Assembly: GCF_004217555.1 (NCBI RefSeq)
Contig: NZ_SHKW01000001.1
Span: 3,038,001 to 3,102,000 of the forward strand
DNA length: 64,000 nucleotides
DNA from: Edaphobacter modestus
GTDB taxonomy: Bacteria; Acidobacteriota; Terriglobia; Terriglobales; Acidobacteriaceae
Reading direction: 5' to 3'
Shown here: positions 37,027 to 46,244 of the stretch, one piece after another
Position numbering within the stretch: position 1 is the first letter of the stretch
Layout: every line of letters begins with the position of its first letter
Position numbers and translations under genes: made by a program
The notes under the pieces: model-generated
What the model was told of the DNA's origin: nothing
The model's database searches: none
The model's input: only the letters and a program-made list of their open reading frames with translations

Positions 37027-38258
37027 CGGGCGGTCTCAACCGGTCGATGCAACACCATCTGATATGAATTCATATTCTAAAGGTGGTGTTTATGGCACAA
37101 GGAAAACGGGACAGGCTTTCCACCGAGCAGCGGATCGACATGTGGCGCCGTTGGAAGTCGGGCGAGTCGTTGCATGAGATTGGCCGCGCCTTCGGTAAAG
37201 GCCATGGTTCTATTCGGTTCTTGTTGACGCAGCGCGGCGGGATAGTTCCTGATGCTCGTCGACGCTCGCTGGGAACGCTGACGCTGGCCGAGCGGGAAGA
37301 AATCTCACGAGGAATTGCTTCCGGTTTGTCGATTCGTGAGATAGCCAACGGGTTGCAACGGGCTGTGTCGACAGTGAGCCGGGAGGTGGCGCGTCATGGC
37401 GGGGTCCACTCTATCGAGCCAATGAAGCAGATCATCAGGCCTGGGAGTCGGCTCTGCGGCCCAAGGTGTGCCTTCTTGCCATCGACGAGAAGCTGCGGAC
37501 GATCGTGGCCAGTAAACTGATCCAGGACTGGTCGCCGGAACAGGTTTCGAAATGGCTTAAGGTCCACTATCCCAGCAACGAGAGCATGCGCGTGTCCCAC
37601 GAAACCATCTACCGCAGCTTATTCATCCAGGCCCGGGGAGTGCTGAAAAAAGAGCTGATTCAGCACCTCAGGTCCAAGCGGCTGATACGTCGCTCACGGC
37701 ACTCGCGGGCTGACGGACAGTCTCGAGGTCAGATCGTCGATGCCATCTCTATTCGGGAAAGGCCTGCGGAGGTTGAAGACCGCGCTATTCCCGGTCATTG
37801 GGAGGCGACCTGCTTAGCGGCAGCAGCAATAGTCATGTCGCAACCCTGGTGGAACGACATTCGCGTTTTACCATGCTGGTCAAAGTTCCCAGCAAAGATA
37901 CAGCGACGGTCGTCGCCGCGCTGAGCAAGCACGTGCGTAAACTGCCCGCGTCCCTGCGGCGCTCCTTGACCTGGGACCGGGGGCACGAGATGGCAAAACA
38001 CAAGAGCTTCACGGTGGACACGAATGTGAAAGTCTACTTCTGTGATCCGCAGAGCCCCTGGCAGCGCGGCACCAATGAAAATACCAACGGCCTACTGAGA
38101 CAATACTTCCCTAAGAAAACCGACTTATCCGGTTACTCTCAAGCCGATCTCAACAAGGTAGCTCTGCGCCTAAATCAACGCCCCCGAAGACCTTGGCCTT
38201 TGAAACCCCGGCGAGTAAACTTCAAGCCAGTGTTGCATCGACCGGTTGAGACCGCCCG
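37027..38258 (+). mobile_element. IS30-family insertion sequence with perfect 29-bp ends
   Basis: The left inverted repeat (37027-37055, GGTCTCAACCGGTCGATGCA in its core) is the exact reverse complement of the right one (38230-38258). The 1232-bp element holds one IS30-type transposase reading frame, broken at three places. No target duplication longer than two or three bases can be made out; IS30 elements make short ones. Confidence 0.9.
37083..38249 (+). pseudogene. IS30-family transposase, three frameshifts
   Basis: The protein reads continuously only if three single-base deletions are repaired. N-part: LSIREIANGLQRAVSTVSREVARHGG (HTH). First shift near 37410, where HSYRANEAD should follow HGG. 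The second frame carries AWESALRPKVCLLAIDEKLR to EDRAIPGHWE. Second shift near 37802, where GHWEGDLLSG should read through. The third frame holds the DDE region (WDRGHEMAKH, CDPQSPWQRGTNENTNGLLRQYFP). Third shift near 38184, after which the native end RPRKTLAFETPASKLQASV and stop at 38247 within the right repeat are restored. Transposition by its own enzyme is unlikely. Confidence 0.88.
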
Positions 38259-38306
38259 GGATTATAGGTAACTTTGATTGCCCCGCAATTCAACCTGGTC
38301 CACTAC

Positions 38307-39242
38307 CTACTGCCGCAAATCCTCTTCGAGCGGGCTCTGGCGCGCTAAAATACCGGCAGCCTGTTCCGCACTTACTGCAGACCCGATGATCCTGCTCTCG
38401 GCGCTTTCCTGCACGATCTCCAGCGAGTACCCCTGCAGCGGACTCATCTTCACCATCTGGTGCGTGTAGTCCTTCAACATGGGCAGATCCACAAAGCTCA
38501 CATAAGTCCCTGTCAGAAAGAACTTTCCCGGACCAGCCATGTGAACCGAGCTGGCCGTCGCCGCCGCCAGGGCCTTGTGATAGAGCCTCTTGAACTCCAC
38601 GCACCGCGCATCGCCCTTCTTCGCCGCTTCGAAGACCTCCTCCGGCTCCATGTCGAGAAACCGCAGCCGCATCGCACGGTGGCCCATCACACCTTCGAGA
38701 TGCCCCCTGCCCCCGCAGCCGCAGTAGCTCTCCTTGTCGTCCAGCGTCACGATGGTGTGGCCGCCCTCCCACACGCCCGCCGCAAACGGATAACGCCCAA
38801 ACCCGATTCCCATCCCCAGCGTCCATACACGGATCATGCTGTCCAGCTTGCCGTGTCCCGCCGCCAGTCCCGCCGCCACACCATCGGCGTCATTCAGAAT
38901 CGTCACCGGGGTCTCGATACCATGCTGCTTGAGCTTTGCGCCAATCTGATCGCGCAGACGTGCGCCCTTGAGTTGTGGCAGGTTCGGAGCCTCTTCCACC
39001 ACCCCGTTCTTCACCAGCCCCGGCACTGCGACCCCCACGGCATCCAGCTTCGCGCCTTCCCCGGCAACCGCAAGCACCTGCTTGCAGATGGTGTCGACCA
39101 GCGCCTCGGTCGGCATCTCTATCAGCGCACCGTACTCGCTCTCATCCTCCGGGAAGCGCCGCAGATCGCCCACCAGCGCATGGTCCACCACCAGTCCCGT
39201 GAAGATCTGTTCCGATAACGTCACACCAACCGACTTCGCCAT
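38307..39242 (-). CDS. ROK family sugar kinase
   Basis: 311 aa. The start at 39242 (MAKSVGV) has GAGG five bases upstream. No HTH precedes, so it is a kinase-type ROK protein rather than a repressor. VLNDADGVAAGLAAGHG-like ATP/sugar motifs (ILNDADGVAAGL) carry the catalytic Asp. The zinc motif CGCGGRGHLEG is complete. GHRAMRLRFLDME follows. Likely phosphorylates a hexose such as glucose; substrate is not certain. It is transcribed toward the IS30 element and downstream of sthA. Confidence 0.87.
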   Translation of the reverse strand: MAKSVGVTLSEQIFTGLVVDHALVGDLRRFPEDESEYGALIEMPTEALVDTICKQVLAVAGEGAKLDAVGVAVPGLVKNGVVEEAPNLPQLKGARLRDQIGAKLKQHGIETPVTILNDADGVAAGLAAGHGKLDSMIRVWTLGMGIGFGRYPFAAGVWEGGHTIVTLDDKESYCGCGGRGHLEGVMGHRAMRLRFLDMEPEEVFEAAKKGDARCVEFKRLYHKALAAATASSVHMAGPGKFFLTGTYVSFVDLPMLKDYTHQMVKMSPLQGYSLEIVQESAESRIIGSAVSAEQAAGILARQSPLEEDLRQ

Positions 39243-39287
39243 TGCTTCCTCTACCTCGTGCAAGACTCTCGTACGGACCCGCGTTCC

Positions 39288-40694
39288 TTAGTCGAACTTA
39301 CTCACGCGATTCAATCCGTTGAAAGCCGCCACTTTATAACATTCCGCGAGAGTTGGATAGTTGAAGACCGTGTCCACGAAATATTCGATCGTTCCACCCA
39401 GCGCCATTACCGCCTGCCCGATGTGCAGCAGCTCGCTGGCGCCCTCACCGATAATGTGCACGCCCAGGATCGAGTGGCTCTCGCGGTGAAAGATCAGCTT
39501 CAGCCTTCCCGTCGTATCGCCGCGAATCTGGCCGCGCGCGATCTCGCGATAGTACGCCACGCCCACCTCGTACGGCACATCCTCCTCGGTCAGCTGCTCC
39601 TCGGTCTTGCCGATAAAGCTGATCTCGGGAATCGTATAAATTCCATACGGGTAAAAACTCGGATTCGAGACGATCGACTCGTCCCCAAACGCCCTTGCCG
39701 CCCCAATCCGTCCCTGCTCCATCGACACCGATGCCAGCGACGGAAACCCGATGACGTCCCCTACCGCAAAGATGTTCTGGCACTTCGTCCTGAAGTCTTT
39801 GTCCACCGGGATACGGCCGCGCTTGTCGGCTTCGACGCCCACCGCCGCCAGGTTCAGCTCATCGACATTGCCCTGGCGTCCGACCGCGTACAGCAGAGCA
39901 TCGCCCTGAACCTTCTTCTTGCTCTCGAGGTTGGCGACCACGCCACCGTCCGGCATCTCTTCGACCGACTCCACCTCTTCGTTCAGCCGCATCGTCACAC
40001 GCGCATCCCGAAGGTGATAGCTCAGGGCCTCCACGATCTCCTGGTCGGCAAACTCCAGCAGCCTTGGCCGCCGCTCGATCAGCGTCACCCGCACACCGAG
40101 CGCGGCGAACATACAGGTGTACTCCACCCCGATCACGCCGCCGCCCACCACAATCATCGTCTTCGGCAGGTTCGTCAGCTCCAGCACCTGGTCGCTGTTG
40201 ATGATGGTGTTGCCGTTGATCGGAACCAGCACCGAGCTCGCCGGCTTCGTCCCCGTCCCAATCAGCGTGCTCTTGGTCTCATACACCGTCGGTCCGCGCG
40301 AGTTCGTCACCTGCACATGGGTCGGATCCACAAAGCTCGCAACCCCCGACAACATCTCCACATTATTTCGCGAAAGCTGGGCCTCGGTTACATCGATCTC
40401 GGTCTTGATGACGTGCTGAACCCGGAAGGCCAGGTCGGCCATCGTTATCCGCTCCTTCACCCGGTAGTTCATGCCATAGATCGACTTGTAGTTGTAGCCC
40501 GACAGATGCAGCACAGCCTCGCGCATCGTCTTCGAAGGAATGGTCCCGGTGTTGATGGAGACGCCGCCGACCACCTCGCGCATCTCGACGAGCGCAACCT
40601 TCTTGCCTAGCTTGGCCGCATAAATCGCTGCGCGCTGCCCAGCCGGGCCGGACCCGATAACGATCAGATCGTACACACTACCCATATACTCCAA
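39288..40694 (-). CDS. sthA: soluble pyridine nucleotide transhydrogenase
   Basis: FAD-dependent interconversion of NADH and NADPH pools. The FAD motif VIGSGPAGQRAAIYAAKLG and the NAD(P) motif IVVGGGVIGVEYTCMFAALG are intact. The segment GGVSINTGTIPSK lacks the paired redox cysteines of related disulfide reductases, which is diagnostic of SthA. The second FAD stretch NIFAVGDVIGFPSLA and the C-terminal dimerisation domain with HIIGEGASELLHIGQAVM complete 468 aa. It is 45 bases upstream of the ROK kinase on the same strand. Confidence 0.94.
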   Translation of the reverse strand: MEYMGSVYDLIVIGSGPAGQRAAIYAAKLGKKVALVEMREVVGGVSINTGTIPSKTMREAVLHLSGYNYKSIYGMNYRVKERITMADLAFRVQHVIKTEIDVTEAQLSRNNVEMLSGVASFVDPTHVQVTNSRGPTVYETKSTLIGTGTKPASSVLVPINGNTIINSDQVLELTNLPKTMIVVGGGVIGVEYTCMFAALGVRVTLIERRPRLLEFADQEIVEALSYHLRDARVTMRLNEEVESVEEMPDGGVVANLESKKKVQGDALLYAVGRQGNVDELNLAAVGVEADKRGRIPVDKDFRTKCQNIFAVGDVIGFPSLASVSMEQGRIGAARAFGDESIVSNPSFYPYGIYTIPEISFIGKTEEQLTEEDVPYEVGVAYYREIARGQIRGDTTGRLKLIFHRESHSILGVHIIGEGASELLHIGQAVMALGGTIEYFVDTVFNYPTLAECYKVAAFNGLNRVSKFD

Positions 40695-40961
40695 ACTCTT
40701 TGCGACGTCTGTCGTCGCCGGTTCAGTTAGCGATTAGCCCCTCTTCGCCCGCTCTGCAGCGATGGGCGCAAACACTGCCGCCCGAGGACCCGTCCCTTCC
40801 TATGTGCCTCTCCATGCTCAGAGTTACCGGCCTTCCGGCGACCCTTCAGAACACACTCGCTGCCTAAAAACTACCACACGGCCCCTCCGCGGCCCCCCGC
40901 CGCTCCCCGTCTCTCCCCCTCCGAGCCCCATCATCTCGCTCCTGCTACTAAACTTATCGAC

Positions 40962-41567
40962 GTGTTCCGCTGCGCCATCACCGACCGCACCCTGTTTCCC
41001 GGCGACGAGTCCCAAAGACACGCGGCCCTCGTCCAACAGGCCACCCTGTGGGCGCGGCGAGGCATCGACCTTATCCAGCTCCGCGAAAAAGATCTCCTCG
41101 CCGCTGATCTTGCCGATCTCGCCAACGGCATCCTCGCCGCCATTGCCGCCGAGTCCTCTCCCACTCGCCTGCTCATCAACCGCAGTCTCCAGGCCGCCGT
41201 TGAGAGTCGGGCTCACGGCGTCCACCTTCCCGCCCACTCTCCCCTGCTCCCCGGCCACGTGCGCCGCCGCTATGCGAGCCTCGGACTTCCGGCCCCCATC
41301 GTCACCGTCTCCTGCCACACCCTCGCTGAAATTCAGATCGCCCGCCGCAACCGCGCCGATGCCGTCCTCTTCGCCCCTGTCTTCGGAAAATCCATCTCCG
41401 GCCAGCTCGTCACGCCCGCCGCCGGCCTCGAAGCCCTGCACGAAGCCTGCCTCGCCGCCGACCCCATTCCCGTCTACGCCCTCGGCGGCATCACCGAAGA
41501 GAACGCTCCGCAGTGCCTCGCCGCCGGAGCCAAAGGCATCGCTGGAATCCGCCTCTTCCACAAATAA
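40962..41567 (+). CDS. thiE: thiamine phosphate synthase
   Basis: Joins HMP-PP and HET-P to thiamine phosphate. The GTG start at 40962 gives 201 aa. Motifs: AITDRTLFPG, GIDLIQLREKDL, LLINRSLQAAV, HGVHLPAHS, FAPVFGKSISG, and the phosphate-binding YALGGITEENAPQCLAAGAKGIAGI. No TPP riboswitch sequence is visible upstream. It is divergent from sthA and isolated from other thiamine genes. Confidence 0.92.
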   Translation: MFRCAITDRTLFPGDESQRHAALVQQATLWARRGIDLIQLREKDLLAADLADLANGILAAIAAESSPTRLLINRSLQAAVESRAHGVHLPAHSPLLPGHVRRRYASLGLPAPIVTVSCHTLAEIQIARRNRADAVLFAPVFGKSISGQLVTPAAGLEALHEACLAADPIPVYALGGITEENAPQCLAAGAKGIAGIRLFHK

Positions 41568-41572
41568 CTCTC

Positions 41573-41613
41573 CGTCATTCTGAGCCGTAGGCGAAGAATC
41601 CCGGTAGTTTGCC
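41573..41613 (+). repeat. dispersed repeat, copy A (in the 293-base gap 41568-41860)
   Basis: CGTCATTCTGAG then GAAGAATC and GTAGTTTGCC, with short variable spacers. Matching copies lie at 49189 and 53447. The rest of this gap, including short Gly/Pro-coding stretches, shows no supported gene. Confidence 0.7.
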
Positions 41614-41860
41614 CGAAGCGGCACAGAGATCCGTCTCCAGCGAGTGTCACCGCCCGAACCGACTCCCCACCTCAGACGTAAGGAGCCACATACCGCGCCA
41701 GGAACCCGGCAAAGGCATGCCACGCCGCCGTCATCCCAAGGCACAGCGCCCGCCCCGCTAAGAAAGACCAGGGGCGCGGCCCCATAAGCGCTGACTTAAG
41801 AGAGATCAGGGGTTTGAGCTCGGCTCGATCCTGGCAAGCGGCACTTCTGAGGAATTAGCG

Positions 41861-42400
41861 TCAAGCGCAGCTGTCAACTTGATCGAACGGGAGGTCATTG
41901 ACGTTCATGCGAACCCAGCCAACTTGACCAGAATGGATCTTTATTCTTGCCCACCACTGGTATCGGGGACCAGGCCCGACGTATTGAGGGTCCATCTGAA
42001 TCACCTTGCCTCGGAACCAGACCAACCAAAACCCTTCACCTACGGGATGCAAAAGGTAAACAGGCGAACCCACGGGAATGGAGACAGCGTCCTTGTCCGG
42101 GCCCTTTTGTCTTATTTGAAAGCGCAGTGGATGAGTTTCGATCTCTCCTGTAATGGCAGACACGTGCTCGTGATTTCGCAACTGAGCTATCGGTTTTCCG
42201 TTTGGTTTATCCATTACGGTCAGATCTCGATTGGCAATCCACTCGCGATAGGTACAACACTCAAACGGGCATGCACCCTTACTAATGTAAAGATCCGGTG
42301 GTGAGTTGCCTTGCTCCCCTTGCATAATTCCTGCGGCGACAAAAGTCAGCGCGGCCCAAGCGATTGATCGCATATGCCTCCGCATCATAAAGGAAATCAT
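41861..42400 (-). CDS. exported SH3-like protein, unknown function
   Basis: 179 aa. The start at 42400 (MISFMMRRH) precedes a signal peptide (SIAWAALTFVAAGIMQG). The mature part contains a paired-Cys stretch CPFECCTYREW and an SH3b-type sequence: REWIANRDLTVMDKPNGKPIAQL, VGSPVYLLHPVGEGFWLVWFRGK, IHSGQVGWVRMN. SH3b domains often bind cell-wall peptides. It faces the thiE gene across a gap. Confidence 0.6.
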   Translation of the reverse strand: MISFMMRRHMRSIAWAALTFVAAGIMQGEQGNSPPDLYISKGACPFECCTYREWIANRDLTVMDKPNGKPIAQLRNHEHVSAITGEIETHPLRFQIRQKGPDKDAVSIPVGSPVYLLHPVGEGFWLVWFRGKVIQMDPQYVGPGPRYQWWARIKIHSGQVGWVRMNVNDLPFDQVDSCA

Positions 42401-42584
42401 GGAGCCGCCTTCAGGAGAATTGCCTTCGAAATAAATTGGGACCGGGGAACTCAGGAAAGGTAACGCGGCAGTCCGGCTGGGCCATCCAAGTCGGCCGCGG
42501 CGTCCCTTCGTATGCGACCGCATAAGGGCATTCGCGCAGAAGCGTTAACCCGTCGCACTCTCATCGACGCACTATCATCGACAC

Positions 42585-44411
42585 ATGGCCCAGCCCAGAG
42601 CCTCGAAGCGCCGCTACAATCCGCCTAATTGGATCGAAACTCTCCCCACCTGGGTCTGGATTCTCGTCATCGCCTCGTGGTCCATCCTGCTCTACAGCCG
42701 CGTGCTTCAGGCACCCTTCGTCTACGACGACCTCGATCAGATCGTCCGCAATCCCAACCTCGCCTCCTGGCACTCCGTCTTCACCCGTTTTCTGACTGCC
42801 CCCGTCGCCTTCGCCTCCGAGTTCCGCTCCACCGGCGGCAGCAGTGGCGCCTCCTACCGTCCTCTCTTCTGGCTTTCGCTCGCGCTCGACCGGCAGCTCT
42901 GGGAACTCCGTCCCGTCGGCTTTCATCTCACCAACCTCCTCCTTCATCTCTTCAACGGAGTCCTGCTCTTCTCTCTCCTCCGGCGCCTTCGCCTCGCCAC
43001 CTTTGTCGCGACCGCCGCCGCTCTCCTCTGGCTGAGCCTCCCCATCAACTCCGAGGCCGTAGCCTGGATCAGCGCCCGCGCCTACCTGCTCTGCCTCTTC
43101 TTCCTTCTCCTCAGCCTCCTCGCAACCGTCCGTTATCTTGAAGGTCTCGGGCCGATCAACCTCGTGGGCGCGTTCACGGCTGCGGTCGCCGCACTTCTCT
43201 CTCACGAATCCGGCGTCCTCATCCTTCCATTCGCAGCCCTCGTCATCGCGCTCTCCTCTCGCGACAACTTTCAATCCCTCAAGACCCGGCCGGCGCTTAC
43301 TCTTCTGGCGGCAGACCTTGCCGCATTCGGCGTCTTCTTCGCTCTCCGCGTTGCCGTCGGCGTACACGGCGCCGACGGTCCTGCGGCCTTTACAGCCTTC
43401 GCCATCACTCTCTGGAGATACCTTGGCTGGGTCTTTCTTCCCATCCACATGAGCGTCGAGCGCTCGACCTCCACACCGCCCAACACGCTCTCCGTTGCCG
43501 CTGCACTCGCCTGGGCAGCGTTGCTGGCCCTCATCGCCCTCACCGCGTACCTGTGGCGACGAATCCCCCCGGCCGCCTTCGGCCTCACCTGGCTGCTCCT
43601 CGCCCTGGCCCCCTTCTGCGGCCTTGTCTTTCTGTATCAGGGCATGGCGGAACGCTTCGCCTACATCGCCTCCATCGGCGTAGCCATCGCCATCGTCTCT
43701 CTCTGCTCCGTCGTCCGGTCACGGCTACGCCCCTTCGTCCTGGGAGCCGTCGTGCTCTGGGCCATGTGGGGAATCTATCGACTGGAGACCCGTCTCTCCG
43801 ACTGGGGCTCCCCCGTCAAGCTCTACCGCGACTCCCTGGAGGCGACCCCGAACAGCTCGGCGCTGCTCTTCAATCTCGGCTTCACCCTCCGCGAAGCGGG
43901 CAATCTCTCCGAGGCCGTCACCGCCTACCAGAACGCCATTCGGCTCAGCCCGCGATACCAGCGTGCTTACGCAAGCCTGGGCGAAACCTACACCCGCATG
44001 GGGCGCCTGGAAGAGGCCCGCGAGGCCTTCCAGCAGGCCCTCTCCCTCAATCCCGCCGACGCCGGAACCACCCTCAACCTCGCCGTTGTCCTCCATCAGT
44101 CCGGACATAACGTCGAGGCCGAACGCGAGTTCCGCCATGCCATCGCGCTCGCTCCCAACAACTCCGACGCCTACACCGACCTCGGCGTCCTTCTCTACGA
44201 GCAGGGACACGCCAACGAGGCCGCGCGCATGTTCCAGAGCGCCATCGACCGCAACTCCACCGACCCGACGCCGTACTTCAACCTGGCGATCCTCTACCAG
44301 GAGTCCGGCCACCCCGACCAAGCGCTCGCGCTCTACCGCAAGGTCCTCGAGCTTCATCCCAACGACCCCGACACCCTCGCCAACATCCAGCGGCTCGAGA
44401 ACCCCCACTGA
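42585..44411 (+). CDS. TMTC-like membrane protein with C-terminal TPR repeats
   Basis: 608 aa. About ten membrane helices in residues 15-410, beginning with a large external loop carrying FVYDDLDQIVRNPNLASW, an acidic motif like that of O-mannosyltransferases of the TMTC/PMT (GT-C) group, then RPLFWLSLALDR and AAALLWLSLPINSEAVAWI. The last 190 residues form five TPR units (for example NLGFTLREAGNLSEAVTAYQNAIRL, YASLGETYTRMGRLEEAREAF, YTDLGVLLYEQGHANEAARMF). Likely a lipid-linked-sugar dependent glycosyltransferase; activity is inferred. Confidence 0.78.
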   Translation: MAQPRASKRRYNPPNWIETLPTWVWILVIASWSILLYSRVLQAPFVYDDLDQIVRNPNLASWHSVFTRFLTAPVAFASEFRSTGGSSGASYRPLFWLSLALDRQLWELRPVGFHLTNLLLHLFNGVLLFSLLRRLRLATFVATAAALLWLSLPINSEAVAWISARAYLLCLFFLLLSLLATVRYLEGLGPINLVGAFTAAVAALLSHESGVLILPFAALVIALSSRDNFQSLKTRPALTLLAADLAAFGVFFALRVAVGVHGADGPAAFTAFAITLWRYLGWVFLPIHMSVERSTSTPPNTLSVAAALAWAALLALIALTAYLWRRIPPAAFGLTWLLLALAPFCGLVFLYQGMAERFAYIASIGVAIAIVSLCSVVRSRLRPFVLGAVVLWAMWGIYRLETRLSDWGSPVKLYRDSLEATPNSSALLFNLGFTLREAGNLSEAVTAYQNAIRLSPRYQRAYASLGETYTRMGRLEEAREAFQQALSLNPADAGTTLNLAVVLHQSGHNVEAEREFRHAIALAPNNSDAYTDLGVLLYEQGHANEAARMFQSAIDRNSTDPTPYFNLAILYQESGHPDQALALYRKVLELHPNDPDTLANIQRLENPH

Positions 44412-44554
44412 TCCGGAGCGCGAAAAACCCTGTCAAGCCCCGGCTCCAGCGATGATTCTCGCAAACCGAACAAAAACAACCAGTTATGCCGGAAAATAAA
44501 TGCCCCGAAAGTGGCCGTCAGTTCCCCCGCATCGCTAAAATAGAACCAGAGACA

Positions 44555-44593
44555 GAGAATGGCCCCGGAATATCTCCGAGGCCATTCTCTTTT
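44555..44593 (+). terminator. terminator inside the 313-base gap 44412-44724
   Basis: GAGAATGGCC (44555-44564) pairs with GGCCATTCTC (44580-44589), followed by TTTT. It closes the TMTC-like gene. The following 44600-44700 is markedly AT-rich without a gene. An 11-base inverted pair ATCGCTAAAAT (44531) / ATTTTAGCGAT (44618) flanks the hairpin. Confidence 0.82.
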
Positions 44594-44724
44594 CCACCTA
44601 AAACCTTATTTTGCAATATTTTAGCGATAAAATCGCCTGGAATCAATATTTTGCAGCGATAGCCGTCAGCTAAACCATTGAAAATAGTGATTTTACCCGC
44701 GTTAGAGGGGGGAGGGTCTCCAGT

Positions 44725-45237
44725 CTAGAACCTCTCATCCGCCGAAGGCCCATAGATCGCCGGAACCGCAGCCTCCTTTAAGCGCAAGTACACCGTCAGC
44801 TGGCCACGATGATGGGCCCAATGCATCAGCACTCCCTGCTGAATATTGACATAGCGCGGATCCTCGGTAATCAGGTGTCCCGCCGCCTTCAGCTTCCAGG
44901 TCGTCAACAGATGCTCGTCAGTGGTCGACTCCAAAGCTGCGCGAGCCTTCTTCATGCTCTCGTCGAGGATCGCCAACAGCTCAGGGGTATTCGTCCACTC
45001 GAACGGTTTGTTCTTGTTTTCGCCCACAGGAGCGAAGTCCAGCTCGTCCTGGTTGATCATCAGGTCGATCCACTTCGGCATCGATGCGACGAGCGATGCC
45101 AGGTAACCCAGCTTCATCGACTTCTCATGGGGAGCCCAGTCGTTTTCGCCCTCTGGAACCCGCTCCAGCGCCTTCCGGGTCCCTGCCTCTTCGCGATTCA
45201 ACGTCTCCAGAAACAGATCCTTCAGCTTCACGCTCAT
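44725..45237 (-). CDS. DinB family protein
   Basis: 170 aa, four-helix bundle of the DinB/YfiT type. The usual metal-site histidines appear as HWAHHRGQLTVYLRL at the end, and KLGYLASLVASMPKW near residue 45 supplies the other side. Members are metal-dependent thiol-S-transferase-like proteins, often stress-related; the substrate is unknown. A short gap separates it from the exported gene upstream on the same strand. Confidence 0.83.
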   Translation of the reverse strand: MSVKLKDLFLETLNREEAGTRKALERVPEGENDWAPHEKSMKLGYLASLVASMPKWIDLMINQDELDFAPVGENKNKPFEWTNTPELLAILDESMKKARAALESTTDEHLLTTWKLKAAGHLITEDPRYVNIQQGVLMHWAHHRGQLTVYLRLKEAAVPAIYGPSADERF

Positions 45238-45279
45238 TTTTCAATCCTCCATCGGAAATCGTCATTCGAAAGGACAACT

Positions 45280-45777
45280 CTACTCCCTGTCGTACACCGT
45301 CATCGTATCCAGCGTCCCGTCCGGCATCGCCACATGCGTCGTCTTCTTCAGCTTCTTTCCGGCCGCCGCCAGTTGATATCTCGCTTCGAGAGTCCCCGCG
45401 GTTCCCTGAAACTCGACCCGCTCGGTCACCACCAGGACCGCGCCCTTCCACTCTCCTCTTACGCTCAGGATCCGGAAGGGAGTGCCGGCAGGAAACAGCA
45501 TTTCCATGGGAGTCTCGCCACCGCCAACCCGAAGACGCAGCGTGTAATTCTGCTTCGTCTCCGGCCGCTCGATCGAGACCGCGATCGCCATCTCCTCACC
45601 GGCCTGCGTGATCTCCTCGCTCTGCTTTACCGGAGGCGGAACCTGGCCGAAGTCGCTCTCGGCAGCATTCAACCGCCACACGCCGTTCAGGTCCGGCCTC
45701 GCCACGCCTCCGCGCTGCGCCATCGCCCCCGCCGCCAGCGTAACCGTTACGGCCACGCCGGCGAAAAGCTGTCTCAT
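45280..45777 (-). CDS. exported protein of a type common in Acidobacteria
   Basis: 165 aa. ATG at 45777 has AGGGGTG just upstream. The signal peptide (LFAGVAVTVTLAAGAMAQ) is followed by DLNGVWRLNAAESDFG, a lipocalin/calycin-like opening often seen in acidobacterial secreted proteins, then beta-strand rich sequence with TERVEFQGTAGTLEARYQL. No enzyme motif is seen. Function is unknown. Confidence 0.7.
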   Translation of the reverse strand: MRQLFAGVAVTVTLAAGAMAQRGGVARPDLNGVWRLNAAESDFGQVPPPVKQSEEITQAGEEMAIAVSIERPETKQNYTLRLRVGGGETPMEMLFPAGTPFRILSVRGEWKGAVLVVTERVEFQGTAGTLEARYQLAAAGKKLKKTTHVAMPDGTLDTMTVYDRE

Positions 45778-45817
45778 GGATTTCACCCCTACAGGTTATC
45801 CATCGATCGGAGATTCA

Positions 45818-45899
45818 GCACTACGAATCGGAGATCCGGCACTACGAATCGGAGATCCGGCACTACGAATCGGAGATCCGGCACTACGAATCGGACCCG
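45818..45899 (+). repeat. 21-bp tandem repeat, about four units
   Basis: GCACTACGAATCGGAGATCC(G) repeats perfectly three times from 45818, with a fourth partial unit from 45881 to 45899. The last unit contains the stop codon of the rhamnose mutarotase gene. A degenerate half unit precedes the array. Confidence 0.92.
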
Positions 45900-46231
45900 A
45901 TCGGCGCGCCATCGAAGTGAAAGACCTCCGGGAGCTCCAGCCATCGCGTTCCCGCTGGAGCTTCCGCCACGGGTTCCTGCATCGGATCCATGATCGACCA
46001 CCACCGCTGCGTCTCGGGATCGGCTGCCATGCGCCTCATATCTGCCTCAAAGTCCTCGCCGTGGTACTCCAGATATGCCACCAGCAGCGACCCATGCAGA
46101 AAAATCGAGTAGTTGCGGATATTGCACGCCTCAATCGTGGCCAGCACGCCTGGCCACACCTTCTCGTGGTAGCGAATGTACTCGTCCTTGAACTCGGGTC
46201 GTAACTGAATTACCTGTGCGTATCGACGCAT
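45884..46231 (-). CDS. rhaM: L-rhamnose mutarotase
   Basis: Interconverts alpha and beta anomers of L-rhamnose before its catabolism. The start MRRYAQVIQL at 46231 gives 115 aa, slightly longer than the usual 104. Family motifs are present: YIRYHEKVWPGVLATIEACNI, NYSIFLHGSLLVAYLEYHG with the active His/Tyr, RRMAADPETQRWWSIMDPMQ. It is 14 bases downstream of the PL22 gene, so it sits in a pectin operon where rhamnose would come from rhamnogalacturonan. Confidence 0.93.
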   Translation of the reverse strand: MRRYAQVIQLRPEFKDEYIRYHEKVWPGVLATIEACNIRNYSIFLHGSLLVAYLEYHGEDFEADMRRMAADPETQRWWSIMDPMQEPVAEAPAGTRWLELPEVFHFDGAPIGSDS

Positions 46232-46244
46232 GAATCTCTCACTC

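Noticed and set aside
37083..38249. Programmed frameshifting of the IS30 transposase
   Set aside because: Three separate one-base losses without slippery sequences fit decay; IS30 elements normally have one continuous gene.
39258..40610. 450-codon frame opposite sthA
   Set aside because: His/Arg-rich shadow; sthA motifs on the minus strand are decisive.
40695..40961. TPP riboswitch before thiE
   Set aside because: The conserved CTGAGA and ACCTGAT core segments were not found.
40762..41583. 273-codon frame overlapping thiE in another frame
   Set aside because: Pro/Ser-rich shadow; the thiE frame has all family motifs.
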